Source: Terribacillus aidingensis (GTDB lineage Bacteria > Bacillota > Bacilli > Bacillales > Amphibacillaceae). Taken from it: 64,000 bases of DNA. Below are positions 15,040 to 24,401 of the stretch, one piece after another. How positions within the stretch are numbered: position 1 is the first letter of the stretch; each line of letters starts with the position of its first letter. The DNA is taken from NCBI RefSeq assembly GCF_040703035.1, contig NZ_CP159996.1, positions 3,196,001 through 3,260,000 on the forward strand. Direction: 5' to 3'. Under the pieces are notes generated by a model. It saw only the letters and a program-made list of their open reading frames with translations, was not told the origin of the DNA and ran no database searches. A program made the position numbers and the translations under genes.

Positions 15040-16641
15040 TTACTCAGATACTTTTTCTGCCCATTTCAGGTAAGGGTAACGGTTTACCGGATAGACAATG
15101 TTTTCGAAGTTCTGGGAAGTCAGGTAGTTGTTTGTATAATGGTAGATTGGGTTGAATGGCAGATCTTCCATTAATACTGCTTCTGCTTGGTGCAATAATT
15201 CGTAACGTTTGTCTGGGTCTTGTTCTACTTTGGCATCGGCCATAAGCTGGTCGTACTCTTCATTCACCCAGTTTGTACGGTTGTTCGGGCTGTCACCTAG
15301 ATAGTAATCGAGGATGACAACTGGATCTACAAGGACGCCAATCCAGCCCATGCGAGCCATTTGGAAGTTACCTTGCTGTGTTGTATCCAGGTATGTTTTC
15401 CACTCTTGGTTTTCAAGCTTCACATCTACGCCAAGATTGTCTTTGTACATGGCTTGTACTGCTTCCGCAATTTTCTTGTTGTTTTCTGCTGTATTATAAG
15501 AGATGGATACTTCCGGAAGCTCTGTCCAGCCTTCTTCTTCCATACCTTCTTCTAGAAGTTTTTTCGCTTCTGCTGCGTCTTCTTCAAAGTATTCGCCGCC
15601 AGCTTCACGGAAGTCGCCTTCTGGCGTTTCCACACCTGGTGGTACAAATGCATATGCTGGTGTTTCACCTGATTTGGTCACGTTTTGTGTCAGTGTTTCG
15701 CGATCCACTGCAAGCGTGAATGCTCTTCTGATTTTTTCATTCGTGAATGGTTCTTTTTCTACATTGAACATGTACATGTACGTACCGAAGTATGGTACTT
15801 CGCTATATTCTTCTGATTCCTTCTCTTGCTCAATCACATCAGATGGCAATGTTTGAATCAGATCCAGCTCACCTGTCTTGAACATTTGATAGTAAGTTGT
15901 TGCATCGTTGACGATTTTGTAGGTTACTTTGTCGAGTTTTACAACACTGTTATCCCAATAGTTTTCATTCTTCTCGATAACAACTTCACTGTCATGCGCC
16001 CATTTTGTCAGCTTGAATGGTCCGTTACTAACATACGTATCTGCTTCTGCAGACCATGCACTGTTCTCTTCCACAAGCTCCTGCTTTACCGGATAGAATG
16101 TCCACATTGTTAGTAGTTCGTCAAAGTAGCCAAGCGGTGCGCCTAGTTCTACTACAAGTGTCTTATCATCTTGTGCTGTGATACCAACGTCTTCTACCGC
16201 GCCATCACCTTTGTTATAAGCTTCTGCACCTTTGATATAGTACATGTAGAACGCAAAGGAGCTACCTGTGTCCGGATTCAAAACACGTTTCCAGCCGTAC
16301 TCGAAATCTTGTGCTGTTACATTGCTGCCATCGGACCATTTTGCATCGTCACGAAGTGTGAATGTATACGTTTTTCCATCTTCGGAGACATCTACATTTT
16401 CAGCAGCTCCTAGTACTGGATTTCCGCTTTCATCTTTTGTATAAAGACCTTCAAATACGTGGTCTAGAACCCAGCCTGACGTCGTATCTGTTGCAAGTGC
16501 CGGATCCAAATCTGGCGGCTCACTCATTGCATTGACTGTGATTTCCTGCGGAATGTCTGCTGCGCTTCCTCCTGAGCTGCCATTACTGCAGCCTGCAGCA
16601 ACGATTACAAGTATGAGCATACCTACTAGCCATTTTTTCAT
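15040..16641 (-). CDS. dppE: Peptide ABC transporter substrate-binding lipoprotein (DppE/OppA type)
   Basis: 533 residues from the ATG at 16641, which has GGGGG 7-11 nt upstream; the frame extends six codons further to a TTG. The lipoprotein signal peptide ends in the lipobox VAAGC at about residue 19, so the mature protein is anchored to the outer face of the membrane. The SBP_bac_5 fold is evident, for example in DPALATDTTSGWVLDHVFEG and WSDGSNVTAQDFEYGWKRVL. It captures peptides for the DppB/C/D/F transporter encoded immediately upstream. Oppa-type and Dpp-type substrates cannot be separated by eye; the dpp name rests on the dppA neighbour. Confidence 0.88.
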   Translation of the reverse strand: MKKWLVGMLILVIVAAGCSNGSSGGSAADIPQEITVNAMSEPPDLDPALATDTTSGWVLDHVFEGLYTKDESGNPVLGAAENVDVSEDGKTYTFTLRDDAKWSDGSNVTAQDFEYGWKRVLNPDTGSSFAFYMYYIKGAEAYNKGDGAVEDVGITAQDDKTLVVELGAPLGYFDELLTMWTFYPVKQELVEENSAWSAEADTYVSNGPFKLTKWAHDSEVVIEKNENYWDNSVVKLDKVTYKIVNDATTYYQMFKTGELDLIQTLPSDVIEQEKESEEYSEVPYFGTYMYMFNVEKEPFTNEKIRRAFTLAVDRETLTQNVTKSGETPAYAFVPPGVETPEGDFREAGGEYFEEDAAEAKKLLEEGMEEEGWTELPEVSISYNTAENNKKIAEAVQAMYKDNLGVDVKLENQEWKTYLDTTQQGNFQMARMGWIGVLVDPVVILDYYLGDSPNNRTNWVNEEYDQLMADAKVEQDPDKRYELLHQAEAVLMEDLPFNPIYHYTNNYLTSQNFENIVYPVNRYPYLKWAEKVSE

Positions 16642-16655
16642 AACATCTTCCCCCT

Positions 16656-17618
16656 TCAAATTTGATTATTGTAAAGATGGCACGCTGTCCAGTGCTTTTC
16701 TTTCACTTCGCGCCACTCTGGCACTTCCTTGGCACATACATCCATCGCAAATGGACATCGTGTCCGGAAACGACAGCCGCTTGGCGGGTCGACTGGACTT
16801 GGCGGATCGCCGTCCAACACAATTCGCTCACGTCTTTCAGCTTCGGGATTTGCGATAGGAATAGCAGATAATAGCGCTTTTGTATAAGGATGAAGCGGAT
16901 CGTGAAACAGCTCGTCGCTGTCGGATAGCTCCATCATCTTCCCTAAGTACATGACACCAATGCGGTCACTGATGTGCTTGACCATGCCTAAATCATGGGC
17001 AATGAATAAGTATGTCAGATCCTCTTGCTCCTTTAGGTCTTCCAGCAGATTGATGACCTGCGCCTGGATCGAAACATCCAGTGCTGATATCGGTTCATCG
17101 GCTACGATGAATTTCGGTTCGACCGCCAGCGCCCGGGCAATCCCGATCCGCTGCCGCTGCCCGCCGCTGAATTCATGCGGGTAGCGTTTGGCATGCTCTG
17201 GCTGCAGTCCAACTCTTTCTAATAGCTCATACACACGATCCTGCCGGTTTTTCCCTGTCGCTAATTTATGTGCATCAATCCCTTCAGCAATAATGTCGCC
17301 AACCCGCATCCGTGGATTCAACGAGGCGTGAGGGTCTTGGAAGATGACTTGAATTTCCCGGTTTATCTGTCGCTTTTGCTTCTTATTTAATTGACTCAAA
17401 TCCAGGTCATTGTAGACGATCTTGCCTGAGGTTGGGTCTTCTAAGCCGACTATCGTTTTACCAAGCGTTGATTTACCGCTGCCGCTTTCTCCTACCAGGC
17501 CGAATGTTTCGCCGCGTTTTATCTCAATGGAGATATCATCGACAGATTTAACGGTCTTTTCTTTGCCTATCGGGAAGTATTTCTTCATTTGCTCGATCTG
17601 GATGATCGTTTCTGTCAT
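16656..17618 (-). CDS. dppF: Oligopeptide ABC transporter ATP-binding protein (DppF/OppF)
   Basis: 320-residue ATPase. Walker A is GESGSGKST (about 39-47), the Q-loop lies in QVIFQDP, the signature is FSGGQRQRIG, and Walker B is FIVADEPIS. The C-terminal oligopeptide-transporter extension contains a cysteine set (CRFRTRCPF...CAKEVP...CH) known to hold an iron-sulfur cluster in some homologues. It powers uptake together with the DppD subunit. The ATG overlaps the upstream dppD stop as ATGA, so translation is coupled. Confidence 0.93.
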   Translation of the reverse strand: MTETIIQIEQMKKYFPIGKEKTVKSVDDISIEIKRGETFGLVGESGSGKSTLGKTIVGLEDPTSGKIVYNDLDLSQLNKKQKRQINREIQVIFQDPHASLNPRMRVGDIIAEGIDAHKLATGKNRQDRVYELLERVGLQPEHAKRYPHEFSGGQRQRIGIARALAVEPKFIVADEPISALDVSIQAQVINLLEDLKEQEDLTYLFIAHDLGMVKHISDRIGVMYLGKMMELSDSDELFHDPLHPYTKALLSAIPIANPEAERRERIVLDGDPPSPVDPPSGCRFRTRCPFAMDVCAKEVPEWREVKEKHWTACHLYNNQI

Positions 17619-18637
17619 GATAACTGCCTCCCTGCTGCAACCAATTCTTTAAGAGCTGGTGATCTGGAATCGTTCAGCCAGCATTTCGCTTCATGTCCGC
17701 TATCGATTGAAAAAGCAGGAGGCATTTCTGCTACACATACGTCCATCGCATATTTACACCGTGGCGCAAATGGGCAGCCCTTTGGAGGGGAAAATAAATC
17801 CGGCGGTGCGCCTTCGATCGGTACTAAGCGCTTTTTATCCGCAGCATCTATATCCGGAATCGACTCCAGCAGTCCCCATGTGTATGGATGCTTTGGATTA
17901 TGGAATAATTCATTTACCGAAGCTGTTTCGACAATCATGCCGCCGTACATGACAGCAACCCGTTCCGCTGTCTCTGCAACAACTCCAAGATCATGGGTAA
18001 TCAATATAATAGAAGTATCCATTTCGTCTTTTAGATTCTTCATCAAATCCAGTACCTGTGCTTGAATGGTTACATCCAATGCTGTCGTCGGTTCATCCGC
18101 AAGAAGAACCTTCGGATGACAAGCCAGCGCGATGGCAATCATGATCCGCTGGCGCATCCCGCCGCTGAATTCATGCGGATACTGCTCATAGCGTTCGGCT
18201 GGGTTTGAAATGCCGACACGCCGGATCATGTCAATCGCACGTTCCTTCGCTTCCTGTCCCTTGATGTTTTGATGAGCCGTAATACTTTCTGCGATTTGTT
18301 TACCGACCTTCATCGTAGGGTTCAAGGAAGTCATCGGATCCTGAAAGACCATACTTATCTGTGAGCCTTTCACCTTTTGCATATCACGTTTGGATAGCTT
18401 TAAGAGATCCTGCCCTTCTAAAAGCACTTCTCCGTTCTTTATTTTGCCTGGCGGAGTTGGGATCAGGCCCATGATGGATTGCACGGTAACACTTTTCCCG
18501 CTGCCGCTTTCACCGACTATGGCTAGGATTTCTCCCTTATCAACATGAAAGGAAACATCCCGGACAGCTTGTACTTCTCCTCCATATGTCTTAAAACTGA
18601 CTTCCAAATTGTTCACTTCCAGTAAGCGTTCCAACAT
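17615..18637 (-). CDS. dppD: Oligopeptide ABC transporter ATP-binding protein (DppD/OppD)
   Basis: 340-residue ATPase with Walker A GESGSGKSV (about 39), signature FSGGMRQRI, Walker B LLADEPTTA, and the family C-terminal cysteine motif (GCPFAPRCKYAMDVC). It pairs with the following DppF ATPase under the two permeases. The GGAGG ribosome site lies directly before the start, and the 3' end overlaps dppF by 4 nt. Confidence 0.93.
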   Translation of the reverse strand: MLERLLEVNNLEVSFKTYGGEVQAVRDVSFHVDKGEILAIVGESGSGKSVTVQSIMGLIPTPPGKIKNGEVLLEGQDLLKLSKRDMQKVKGSQISMVFQDPMTSLNPTMKVGKQIAESITAHQNIKGQEAKERAIDMIRRVGISNPAERYEQYPHEFSGGMRQRIMIAIALACHPKVLLADEPTTALDVTIQAQVLDLMKNLKDEMDTSIILITHDLGVVAETAERVAVMYGGMIVETASVNELFHNPKHPYTWGLLESIPDIDAADKKRLVPIEGAPPDLFSPPKGCPFAPRCKYAMDVCVAEMPPAFSIDSGHEAKCWLNDSRSPALKELVAAGRQLS

Positions 18638-18645
18638 CCCACCTC

Positions 18646-19590
18646 CTATTTAGTTGCTTTCGGATCAAGTGCATCCTGTAGGCCGTCGCCGAATGCGTTA
18701 AACGCAAACATGGTGAGGGCAATCATGAATCCTGGGAAGAAGAGTCGCCACCACTGCCCGCTGAGAATGACGCCTAAGGAATCGTTCGCCATCGTTCCCC
18801 AGCTTGCAAATGGAGCCTGAACTCCTAATCCTAAGAAGCTTAAAAATGATTCTGCAAAGATCGAGGAAGGTATCGTAAAGGTTAGGTTCACGATAATGAT
18901 ACCTGCTGTATTTGGAATCAAATGCCGCCAAATGATCTTGGGGTGGGAGGTCCCCATCTTTTGGGCAGCCAGCACATATTCCTGTGACTTCAGCTGGAGT
19001 ATCTGACCGCGTATAATCCTGGCCATCCCTACCCAGCCGGTAACCGACAGTGCAATGATGATGGATGTGATACCTGGCTCCATGATTACCATCAGCAGGA
19101 TGACAATCAGCAGATAAGGAATACCGTACAGAATCTCCACGATTCGCATTAAAATACTATCAATCCGGTCACCGAACTTACTTCGTCCGGCCATGTAACC
19201 AGAGATTCCTCCGATTGTTACCCCGAGGATGATATCGATTGCTGCGGCAATGAGTCCGATCGTTAACGAAACCCGGGCGCCATACCAGGTTCTCGACCAG
19301 ACATCCCGTCCTAAGTCATCGGTTCCGAACCAATGCTCACTGTTTGGTGCCACGTTGGTGTTGACCAGATCCTGTTTTGCCGGATCGAATGGAACCATAT
19401 GCGGACCAGCTATTGCCAGAAATCCAATCACTAGCAGCAGGGTGAACCCAAGCACTGCCATCTTGTTTTTTAGAACAGAAAGGATTGTTTCCTTCCACAC
19501 GCTCATGCTCGGGCGCTGGATAGGGGCATGTCCCCTTTTTTCTGGTGATAAGGGGCGAAAAAGGGAATCATCCACGCGTTTAGCTTCCAT
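18646..19590 (-). CDS. dppC: Oligopeptide ABC transporter permease (DppC/OppC)
   Basis: 314 residues from the ATG at 19590, one base after the dppB stop; an in-frame GTG further up is less likely. N-terminal OppC_N segment (SVLKNKMAVLGFTLLLVIGF) followed by the binding-protein-dependent transport domain. About six membrane segments and the cytoplasmic EAA-type loop (VLAAQKMGTSHPKIIWRHLI, near residue 205). It forms the translocation path with DppB. Confidence 0.92.
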   Translation of the reverse strand: MEAKRVDDSLFRPLSPEKRGHAPIQRPSMSVWKETILSVLKNKMAVLGFTLLLVIGFLAIAGPHMVPFDPAKQDLVNTNVAPNSEHWFGTDDLGRDVWSRTWYGARVSLTIGLIAAAIDIILGVTIGGISGYMAGRSKFGDRIDSILMRIVEILYGIPYLLIVILLMVIMEPGITSIIIALSVTGWVGMARIIRGQILQLKSQEYVLAAQKMGTSHPKIIWRHLIPNTAGIIIVNLTFTIPSSIFAESFLSFLGLGVQAPFASWGTMANDSLGVILSGQWWRLFFPGFMIALTMFAFNAFGDGLQDALDPKATK

Positions 19591-19591
19591 C

Positions 19592-20518
19592 TTACTCCCC
19601 TCCACTCGTTAGTTTTATTCTTGGGTCGATATAGCGGTAAGATAAATCGATGATGAATAATGTCACGACCAGCAATACACTGAAGAAAATCGTTGTTCCC
19701 ATGATGACTGGATAGTCCCGGTTGAAAATACTATCTACGAAGTAACGGCCGATGCCAGGAATTGCGAATATTTTCTCAATAACGAATGTTCCGGTAATTA
19801 AGGACACAAATAAAGGACCTATGAAAGAAATAACCGGCAGGATAGCATTTCGAATGCCATGCCTGATGACTAGCTGCGTTTTTGATAATCCTTTGGCGTC
19901 TGCTGTCTTGATATAGTTCTGGTTTGTCACTTCAAGCATGCTGGAACGCATAAAGCGCGCGATAACAGCAAGCGGTGTAGCAGCTAATGCTAACGTTGGT
20001 AAGATGGAATGCTGCCATGTTCCCCATGAAGCAACAGGCAACATGCCCCACTCTACGGCAAAATACTTGATTAACAGCGGAGCCAGGATAAAGCTCGGAA
20101 CAGATATGCCGATTATCGCGATGAACATCGATGCATAATCGAGCACTTTGTTATGATTCAAAGCTGCTACGATCCCTAACAGCAATCCTAGAGCCAAGGC
20201 GATGACCAATGCCTGTAAGCCTAGTAAGGCGGATGCTGGTGCACCATCGGCGATGATGGAATTGACTGATCTTGTTTCGGATTGAATGGAGAATCCTAAA
20301 TCGAATGTCACCAAATCCCTCATATACAGCACATACTGCACGGCTATTGGCTCATCCAGGTTGTATTTCGCCCTGATATTTTGCAATACTTCTTCCGGAA
20401 GCACGTCAGCGTCTGAAGCAAATGGATCACCTGGAATGAACTTCATGATCAAAAATGTCAAACTTGCAATGACCCAGATTGTCAGCAGCATGATAAGCAA
20501 TCGTTTTACAATATACAC
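19592..20518 (-). CDS. dppB: Oligopeptide ABC transporter permease (DppB/OppB)
   Basis: 308 residues with a GTG start preceded by GGAGG at 7 nt. The N-terminus MYIVKRLLIMLLTIWVIASL is typical of DppB/OppB, and the EAA-type loop is NYIKTADAKGLSKTQLVIRH (near 200). Six membrane segments are apparent. It starts 34 bp after the D-aminopeptidase gene, so the order dppA-dppB-dppC-dppD-dppF-dppE resembles the B. subtilis dpp operon, though with the second ATPase inside the run. Confidence 0.92.
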   Translation of the reverse strand: MYIVKRLLIMLLTIWVIASLTFLIMKFIPGDPFASDADVLPEEVLQNIRAKYNLDEPIAVQYVLYMRDLVTFDLGFSIQSETRSVNSIIADGAPASALLGLQALVIALALGLLLGIVAALNHNKVLDYASMFIAIIGISVPSFILAPLLIKYFAVEWGMLPVASWGTWQHSILPTLALAATPLAVIARFMRSSMLEVTNQNYIKTADAKGLSKTQLVIRHGIRNAILPVISFIGPLFVSLITGTFVIEKIFAIPGIGRYFVDSIFNRDYPVIMGTTIFFSVLLVVTLFIIDLSYRYIDPRIKLTSGGE

Positions 20519-20552
20519 GGATTCACCTCCACTATTTTTCTACCTGTCACAC

Positions 20553-21401
20553 TTATGCATTCACACTGCCAAGCACGCCATTTGTCGCTGTCATCGCTAT
20601 AATCACACAGCCCCACATATGCTTGTAAGCTGTGACAATATCATCACACGTAAAGCGGATGCTTCGCGGACCAGTCAGTTCCACGGTAGGAAGTGTTGTT
20701 GTCATCATGGCCTGCTGCGGTCCTTTGAACTCGATGTTAAAGGTGACAGGCCCTTCTACTGTTTGCGGCTTAAAGCTCTTGATGTCTTTAACCGCCAGTT
20801 CTGCTTTTTTGCGGATCTCTTTGCGGGCAACTTCTGGGTGAAGCAGCTCGGCTGCAAATCGGTCAACAGCTCGTTTTGTCACTGCACCTTTTACATCAGG
20901 CAATGTTTCTTGCACCTCTTTTACATACGCATCATCACCGCTGATGAAAATAGCTGGTACGTTAAAGCCGCCTGCTACTAGCGTGTTCATTTCCGTCTCG
21001 CCGACAACTCTGTCATTGATCTTCATTTCATTCACACAAATACCTGCCAGTGTATGGCTAATGACTGTACGTTCTGATCCAGCTTCACGTCCATGATGTC
21101 CAACGAACATAATGCCATCGAAGGTGTCATCCAAGCCTTCCAGCTGGCACATGACGCGGTTATTACCAGACACCAGCCTTGCACGCGGATCCAGCTCTTC
21201 TACCAGTATGTTGGACATATTGCCATGCCCATCGGCGATGACAACCTCTTTTGCTCCGCCATTATAGGCTCCTTCAATCGCAGCATTCACATCTGCTGTC
21301 ATCAGCTTTCTGAAACGCTGGTATTCGGAATTCGTTTTTAACTGCTGATTGGTTGCAACACCTGAGATACCTTCCATATCTGCCGAAATAAATATTTTCA
21401 T
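20553..21401 (-). CDS. dppA: D-aminopeptidase DppA (peptidase M55)
   Basis: 282 residues from the ATG at 21401, the second of two adjacent ATGs and better spaced from AGGTGGG. Expected zinc ligands are visible: Asp8 and Glu10 in SADMEG, His in DGHGNMS (about 60), His in VGHHGREA (about 104) and Glu in CVNEMKIN (about 133). DppA of B. subtilis is a self-compartmentalised zinc D-aminopeptidase releasing N-terminal D-residues such as D-Ala. Its place ahead of a peptide transporter suggests use of peptidoglycan-derived peptides. Confidence 0.93.
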   Translation of the reverse strand: MKIFISADMEGISGVATNQQLKTNSEYQRFRKLMTADVNAAIEGAYNGGAKEVVIADGHGNMSNILVEELDPRARLVSGNNRVMCQLEGLDDTFDGIMFVGHHGREAGSERTVISHTLAGICVNEMKINDRVVGETEMNTLVAGGFNVPAIFISGDDAYVKEVQETLPDVKGAVTKRAVDRFAAELLHPEVARKEIRKKAELAVKDIKSFKPQTVEGPVTFNIEFKGPQQAMMTTTLPTVELTGPRSIRFTCDDIVTAYKHMWGCVIIAMTATNGVLGSVNA

Positions 21402-21464
21402 CATGACCCACCTTTGAATGATAATTATAAATTTTCTAACTAATTAACTTAAAAAAAAGCGTGC

Positions 21465-22523
21465 TCAGAAAGGAAACGTTGATTGTTCATCGACACTCTT
21501 CACAAAGGCTTTTACTAGATCCTTTGTTGCGATCAAGTCGCCCACGTCTACAAGTTCAATGCTGGAATGTGTATAACGGGAAGGAATCGATAATACACCT
21601 GTCGGAATGCCTTTGTTGGCGTATGTGACTGCACCGCCGTCTGTCCCAATCCCAGTGAATACTTCCAGCTGATAGGGGATGTCCTGCTCCTTAGCTAGCT
21701 GGACTAGCAGCTTCTTCATCGTGTTTGGCACAATCAAACTAGCATCCATTACTTTAATGCCTGTCCCTTTCCCTAAGCTGAGGGTCTGATCCATTGTTTG
21801 CTCAAACGTATCACTCACTGCCGTTGTATCGATTGCGATAGCGACGTCTGCATCAATATGTTCGGAGGCTGTTTTTGCCCCTCTCAATCCGACTTCTTCC
21901 TGAACTGTGAACAAGCAAATGAGCTCGCCTGCGAAATCCTGCTCTATTTCTTCTAAAACTTGCAGGATCACAGCACACCCTGCCCGATCATCCAGTGACT
22001 TGGCGCGGATTTTAGGTTTTTCAGAAGTCCCGAGAATCTGCAGTTCAGAACCCCAAGTGACAGGAGTTCCTACCTCTATGCCCATTTCCACTGCTTCTTG
22101 ATAAGAGCTTGCACCAACATCTATGTATAGCTGACTATGCTTTCTCACCTTTTGCGCGTCATCAAATTTAGCAAAGTGTGCCGAAAGCGTTCCGATTACG
22201 CCATTGATATGCCCTTCCTCGCCTAGCACCTTTACCGGCTGGGCAATAAGATTGCGGTCATCGTTGCCGCCCAGCTTTTCAAAGCGAAGAAATCCGTTTG
22301 CTTCTATCTTTTTCACAATAAAGCCGACTTCATCCATATGAGCTGTTAACAGAATGGCTGGTCCTGGCTTCGCCCCTTTTTTCTTGGCGATGACATTGCC
22401 AATAGGATCTATTATCACTTCATCTGTCTTACTGGTTAGATAATCCTTTAGAAAATAACTAACCTCCTGCTCGTAGCCGCTTGGGCCCTGCAGGCTGGTC
22501 AGCTTCTTTACTAATTCAATCAA
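21465..22523 (-). CDS. M42-family metallo-aminopeptidase
   Basis: 352 residues with a TTG start preceded by AAGGAG. Metal-binding and catalytic elements of the M42 (glutamyl aminopeptidase/PepA, YsdC, FrvX) family are visible: LLTAHMDEVGF (His and Asp, about 66-76), SLDDRAGCA (about 180), FTVQEEVGLRGA (Glu-Glu, about 215), AIDTT (about 236) and a late YTHSSIE (about 322). These enzymes form dodecamers and trim short peptides from the N-terminus in the cytoplasm. It lies between lrp and dppA in the leftward peptide operon. Confidence 0.92.
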   Translation of the reverse strand: MIELVKKLTSLQGPSGYEQEVSYFLKDYLTSKTDEVIIDPIGNVIAKKKGAKPGPAILLTAHMDEVGFIVKKIEANGFLRFEKLGGNDDRNLIAQPVKVLGEEGHINGVIGTLSAHFAKFDDAQKVRKHSQLYIDVGASSYQEAVEMGIEVGTPVTWGSELQILGTSEKPKIRAKSLDDRAGCAVILQVLEEIEQDFAGELICLFTVQEEVGLRGAKTASEHIDADVAIAIDTTAVSDTFEQTMDQTLSLGKGTGIKVMDASLIVPNTMKKLLVQLAKEQDIPYQLEVFTGIGTDGGAVTYANKGIPTGVLSIPSRYTHSSIELVDVGDLIATKDLVKAFVKSVDEQSTFPF

Positions 22524-22538
22524 GCGAGCAGCTCCTTC

Positions 22539-22985
22539 CTAGAGATATTCGAATGTATTCTTGTAGTTTTCCAATTGAATGATCGTATTGATCTCCGTGA
22601 TTCCTTCGATGCCGTCAAGCTTGAGCATACAGTCCTTTATGTCCTCCTGGCTCCGGACATTGATTTGAATCAGCAGCTGATAGCTACCGCTAGTCATCGT
22701 GATATAGCGAACTTCTTTTATCCTGCTGAGTGCTTCCCTTACCTTTGTGATCGTTCCTTGCTTTGTTTTTATTTGAATAATCGCTCCAGCTTTCAAACCA
22801 AGTGCGATTGGATTCACTACGCCTACTACTTCAATGATGTTGTGCTGTACTAAGTTTTTATAACGAAGTCTGATTGTTTTCTCCGTCACTTTTAATTCAC
22901 TTGCTATTTCTGAAAATGCTAAGCGGCCATCCTTGGATAACATTCGGATAATACCGCGGTCCAGCTCATCGATTTGATACTCCAC
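22539..22985 (-). CDS. Lrp/AsnC-family transcriptional regulator
   Basis: 148 residues with a GTG start after aggaaga. The N-terminal winged helix-turn-helix (LDRGIIRMLSKDGRLAFSEI through KTIRLRYKNL) is followed by a RAM/ligand-binding domain (GVVNPIALGLKAGAIIQIKT). Family members sense amino acids and control amino-acid or peptide metabolism. It is the first gene of the leftward peptide operon and divergent from the amidohydrolase operon, so it is well placed to control both, including itself. Confidence 0.88.
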   Translation of the reverse strand: MEYQIDELDRGIIRMLSKDGRLAFSEIASELKVTEKTIRLRYKNLVQHNIIEVVGVVNPIALGLKAGAIIQIKTKQGTITKVREALSRIKEVRYITMTSGSYQLLIQINVRSQEDIKDCMLKLDGIEGITEINTIIQLENYKNTFEYL

Positions 22986-23173
22986 TAATCTTCCTACTTT
23001 CGGACTTTTCTACTATTATACTCCCCTTTTTGATACATAACCTTACATTGAAGAACATTTACAATATTCAATTATTGATTTACTATCGTAATTAGGAATT
23101 AGGTATAGAGGGTATTATATTGGATAAGTTTTCAGAAATCAATGATAATTTAGATATTTATGGAGGTTATTGT

Positions 23174-24301
23174 ATGAAGGCCATAACAAATGTATCTGGC
23201 GTAGACGGAACAGGAAACACATTTAGAGATACAACTATTTTAATCAAGGACGGAAAATTCACTTCTATCGACGCATCCAGCATTCCTGAAGGTTATGAAA
23301 TCATTGATGCTAGCGGCACATACTTCACCCCTGGATTAATTGATGTGCACACCCATTTGGGTGTGCATGAAGAAGGCATAGGAAAAGAAGGTCACGATTT
23401 TAATGAAACAAGCGCAGCAGCAACGCCACAGGTGCGCGCAATCGATGGAATAAACCCGCAAGATCGAGGATTTGAGGATGCCAGACGTTCGGGTGTTACG
23501 ACAGTCCAGGTTATGCCTGGAAGTGCCAATGTCATTGGCGGGGAAATGTGTGTGTTAAAAACAACAGGGACAATCGTGGATGATATGGTCATCCGCAATC
23601 CTTCCGGTCTGAAAGCTGCAACAGGAGAAAATCCAAAACGTTTCCACGGTGATAAAGGAAGAATGCCTACGACTAGAATGGGTATCGCGGCCATTCTTCG
23701 CGAGAAATTTATTGAGGCGCAAACCTATCTGGAAGATCGTGAAGCTGGAAAAGCAGCCAGAAACCTAGGCTTAGAGCATATCGTCAAAGTATTAAATAAA
23801 GAAATACCCCTCCGCGTCCATGCCCACCGTGCGGATGATATCGTCACTGTTTTACGCTTGAAAAAGGAATTTGATATTGATTTAACGATTGAGCATTGTA
23901 CCGAAGGACATCAAATCGCACCGTTCATCGCCAAACAAGCTATTCGTGTATCGGTAGGACCGACAATGACACCTCGCTCCAAAATAGAGCTTGCCGATAA
24001 AGGCTGGAACACACTGCTTGCCCTGGCAGAAGAGTCTGTCCCATTCTCCATCACGACCGATCACCCTGTCATTGCGATTGAGCATTTAATGACAAGTGCG
24101 ATTTTAGCTGTTAAATACGGCTTGTCGGAAGAAGAGGCTCTTAAAGCCATTACACTAAATGCGGCGAAACATCTAGGCGTAGATGATAGAGTCGGTTCTG
24201 TTGAAGCTGGCAAGGATGCTGACTTTGTCCTCTGGACCGGCAACCCATTTGATTTGCGAAATAAAGCAGTGCAAACCTATATAAACGGCGAATTAGTATA
24301 A
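23174..24301 (+). CDS. Amidohydrolase-family protein (imidazolonepropionase-like)
   Basis: 375 residues from the ATG at 23174, chosen because GGAGG is 7 nt upstream; an 18-codon upstream extension starting TTG lacks a ribosome site. Metal-binding HTHLG (about 61-65), later His residues in VHAHRADD (about 220) and TIEHCTEG (about 246), and TTDHPV (about 297) fit the amidohydrolase superfamily. Substrate unknown; related enzymes include N-acyl-amino-acid or dipeptide hydrolases. It opens the rightward half of the peptide locus, followed by two peptidase genes. Confidence 0.85.
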   Translation: MKAITNVSGVDGTGNTFRDTTILIKDGKFTSIDASSIPEGYEIIDASGTYFTPGLIDVHTHLGVHEEGIGKEGHDFNETSAAATPQVRAIDGINPQDRGFEDARRSGVTTVQVMPGSANVIGGEMCVLKTTGTIVDDMVIRNPSGLKAATGENPKRFHGDKGRMPTTRMGIAAILREKFIEAQTYLEDREAGKAARNLGLEHIVKVLNKEIPLRVHAHRADDIVTVLRLKKEFDIDLTIEHCTEGHQIAPFIAKQAIRVSVGPTMTPRSKIELADKGWNTLLALAEESVPFSITTDHPVIAIEHLMTSAILAVKYGLSEEEALKAITLNAAKHLGVDDRVGSVEAGKDADFVLWTGNPFDLRNKAVQTYINGELV

Positions 24302-24401
24302 GAATGCACGGCAGGTTTCTTAATAGACCAGGCTTATATGGAGAAACTTGTCCCATATCATGACAAATAAATAGATGTCCCATGACAGGAGGCAGCAAAC
24401 T

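Noticed and set aside
20286-20981. Plus-strand open frame of 231 codons
   Set aside because: Fully antisense to dppB and dppA, with no ribosome site and no recognisable domain.
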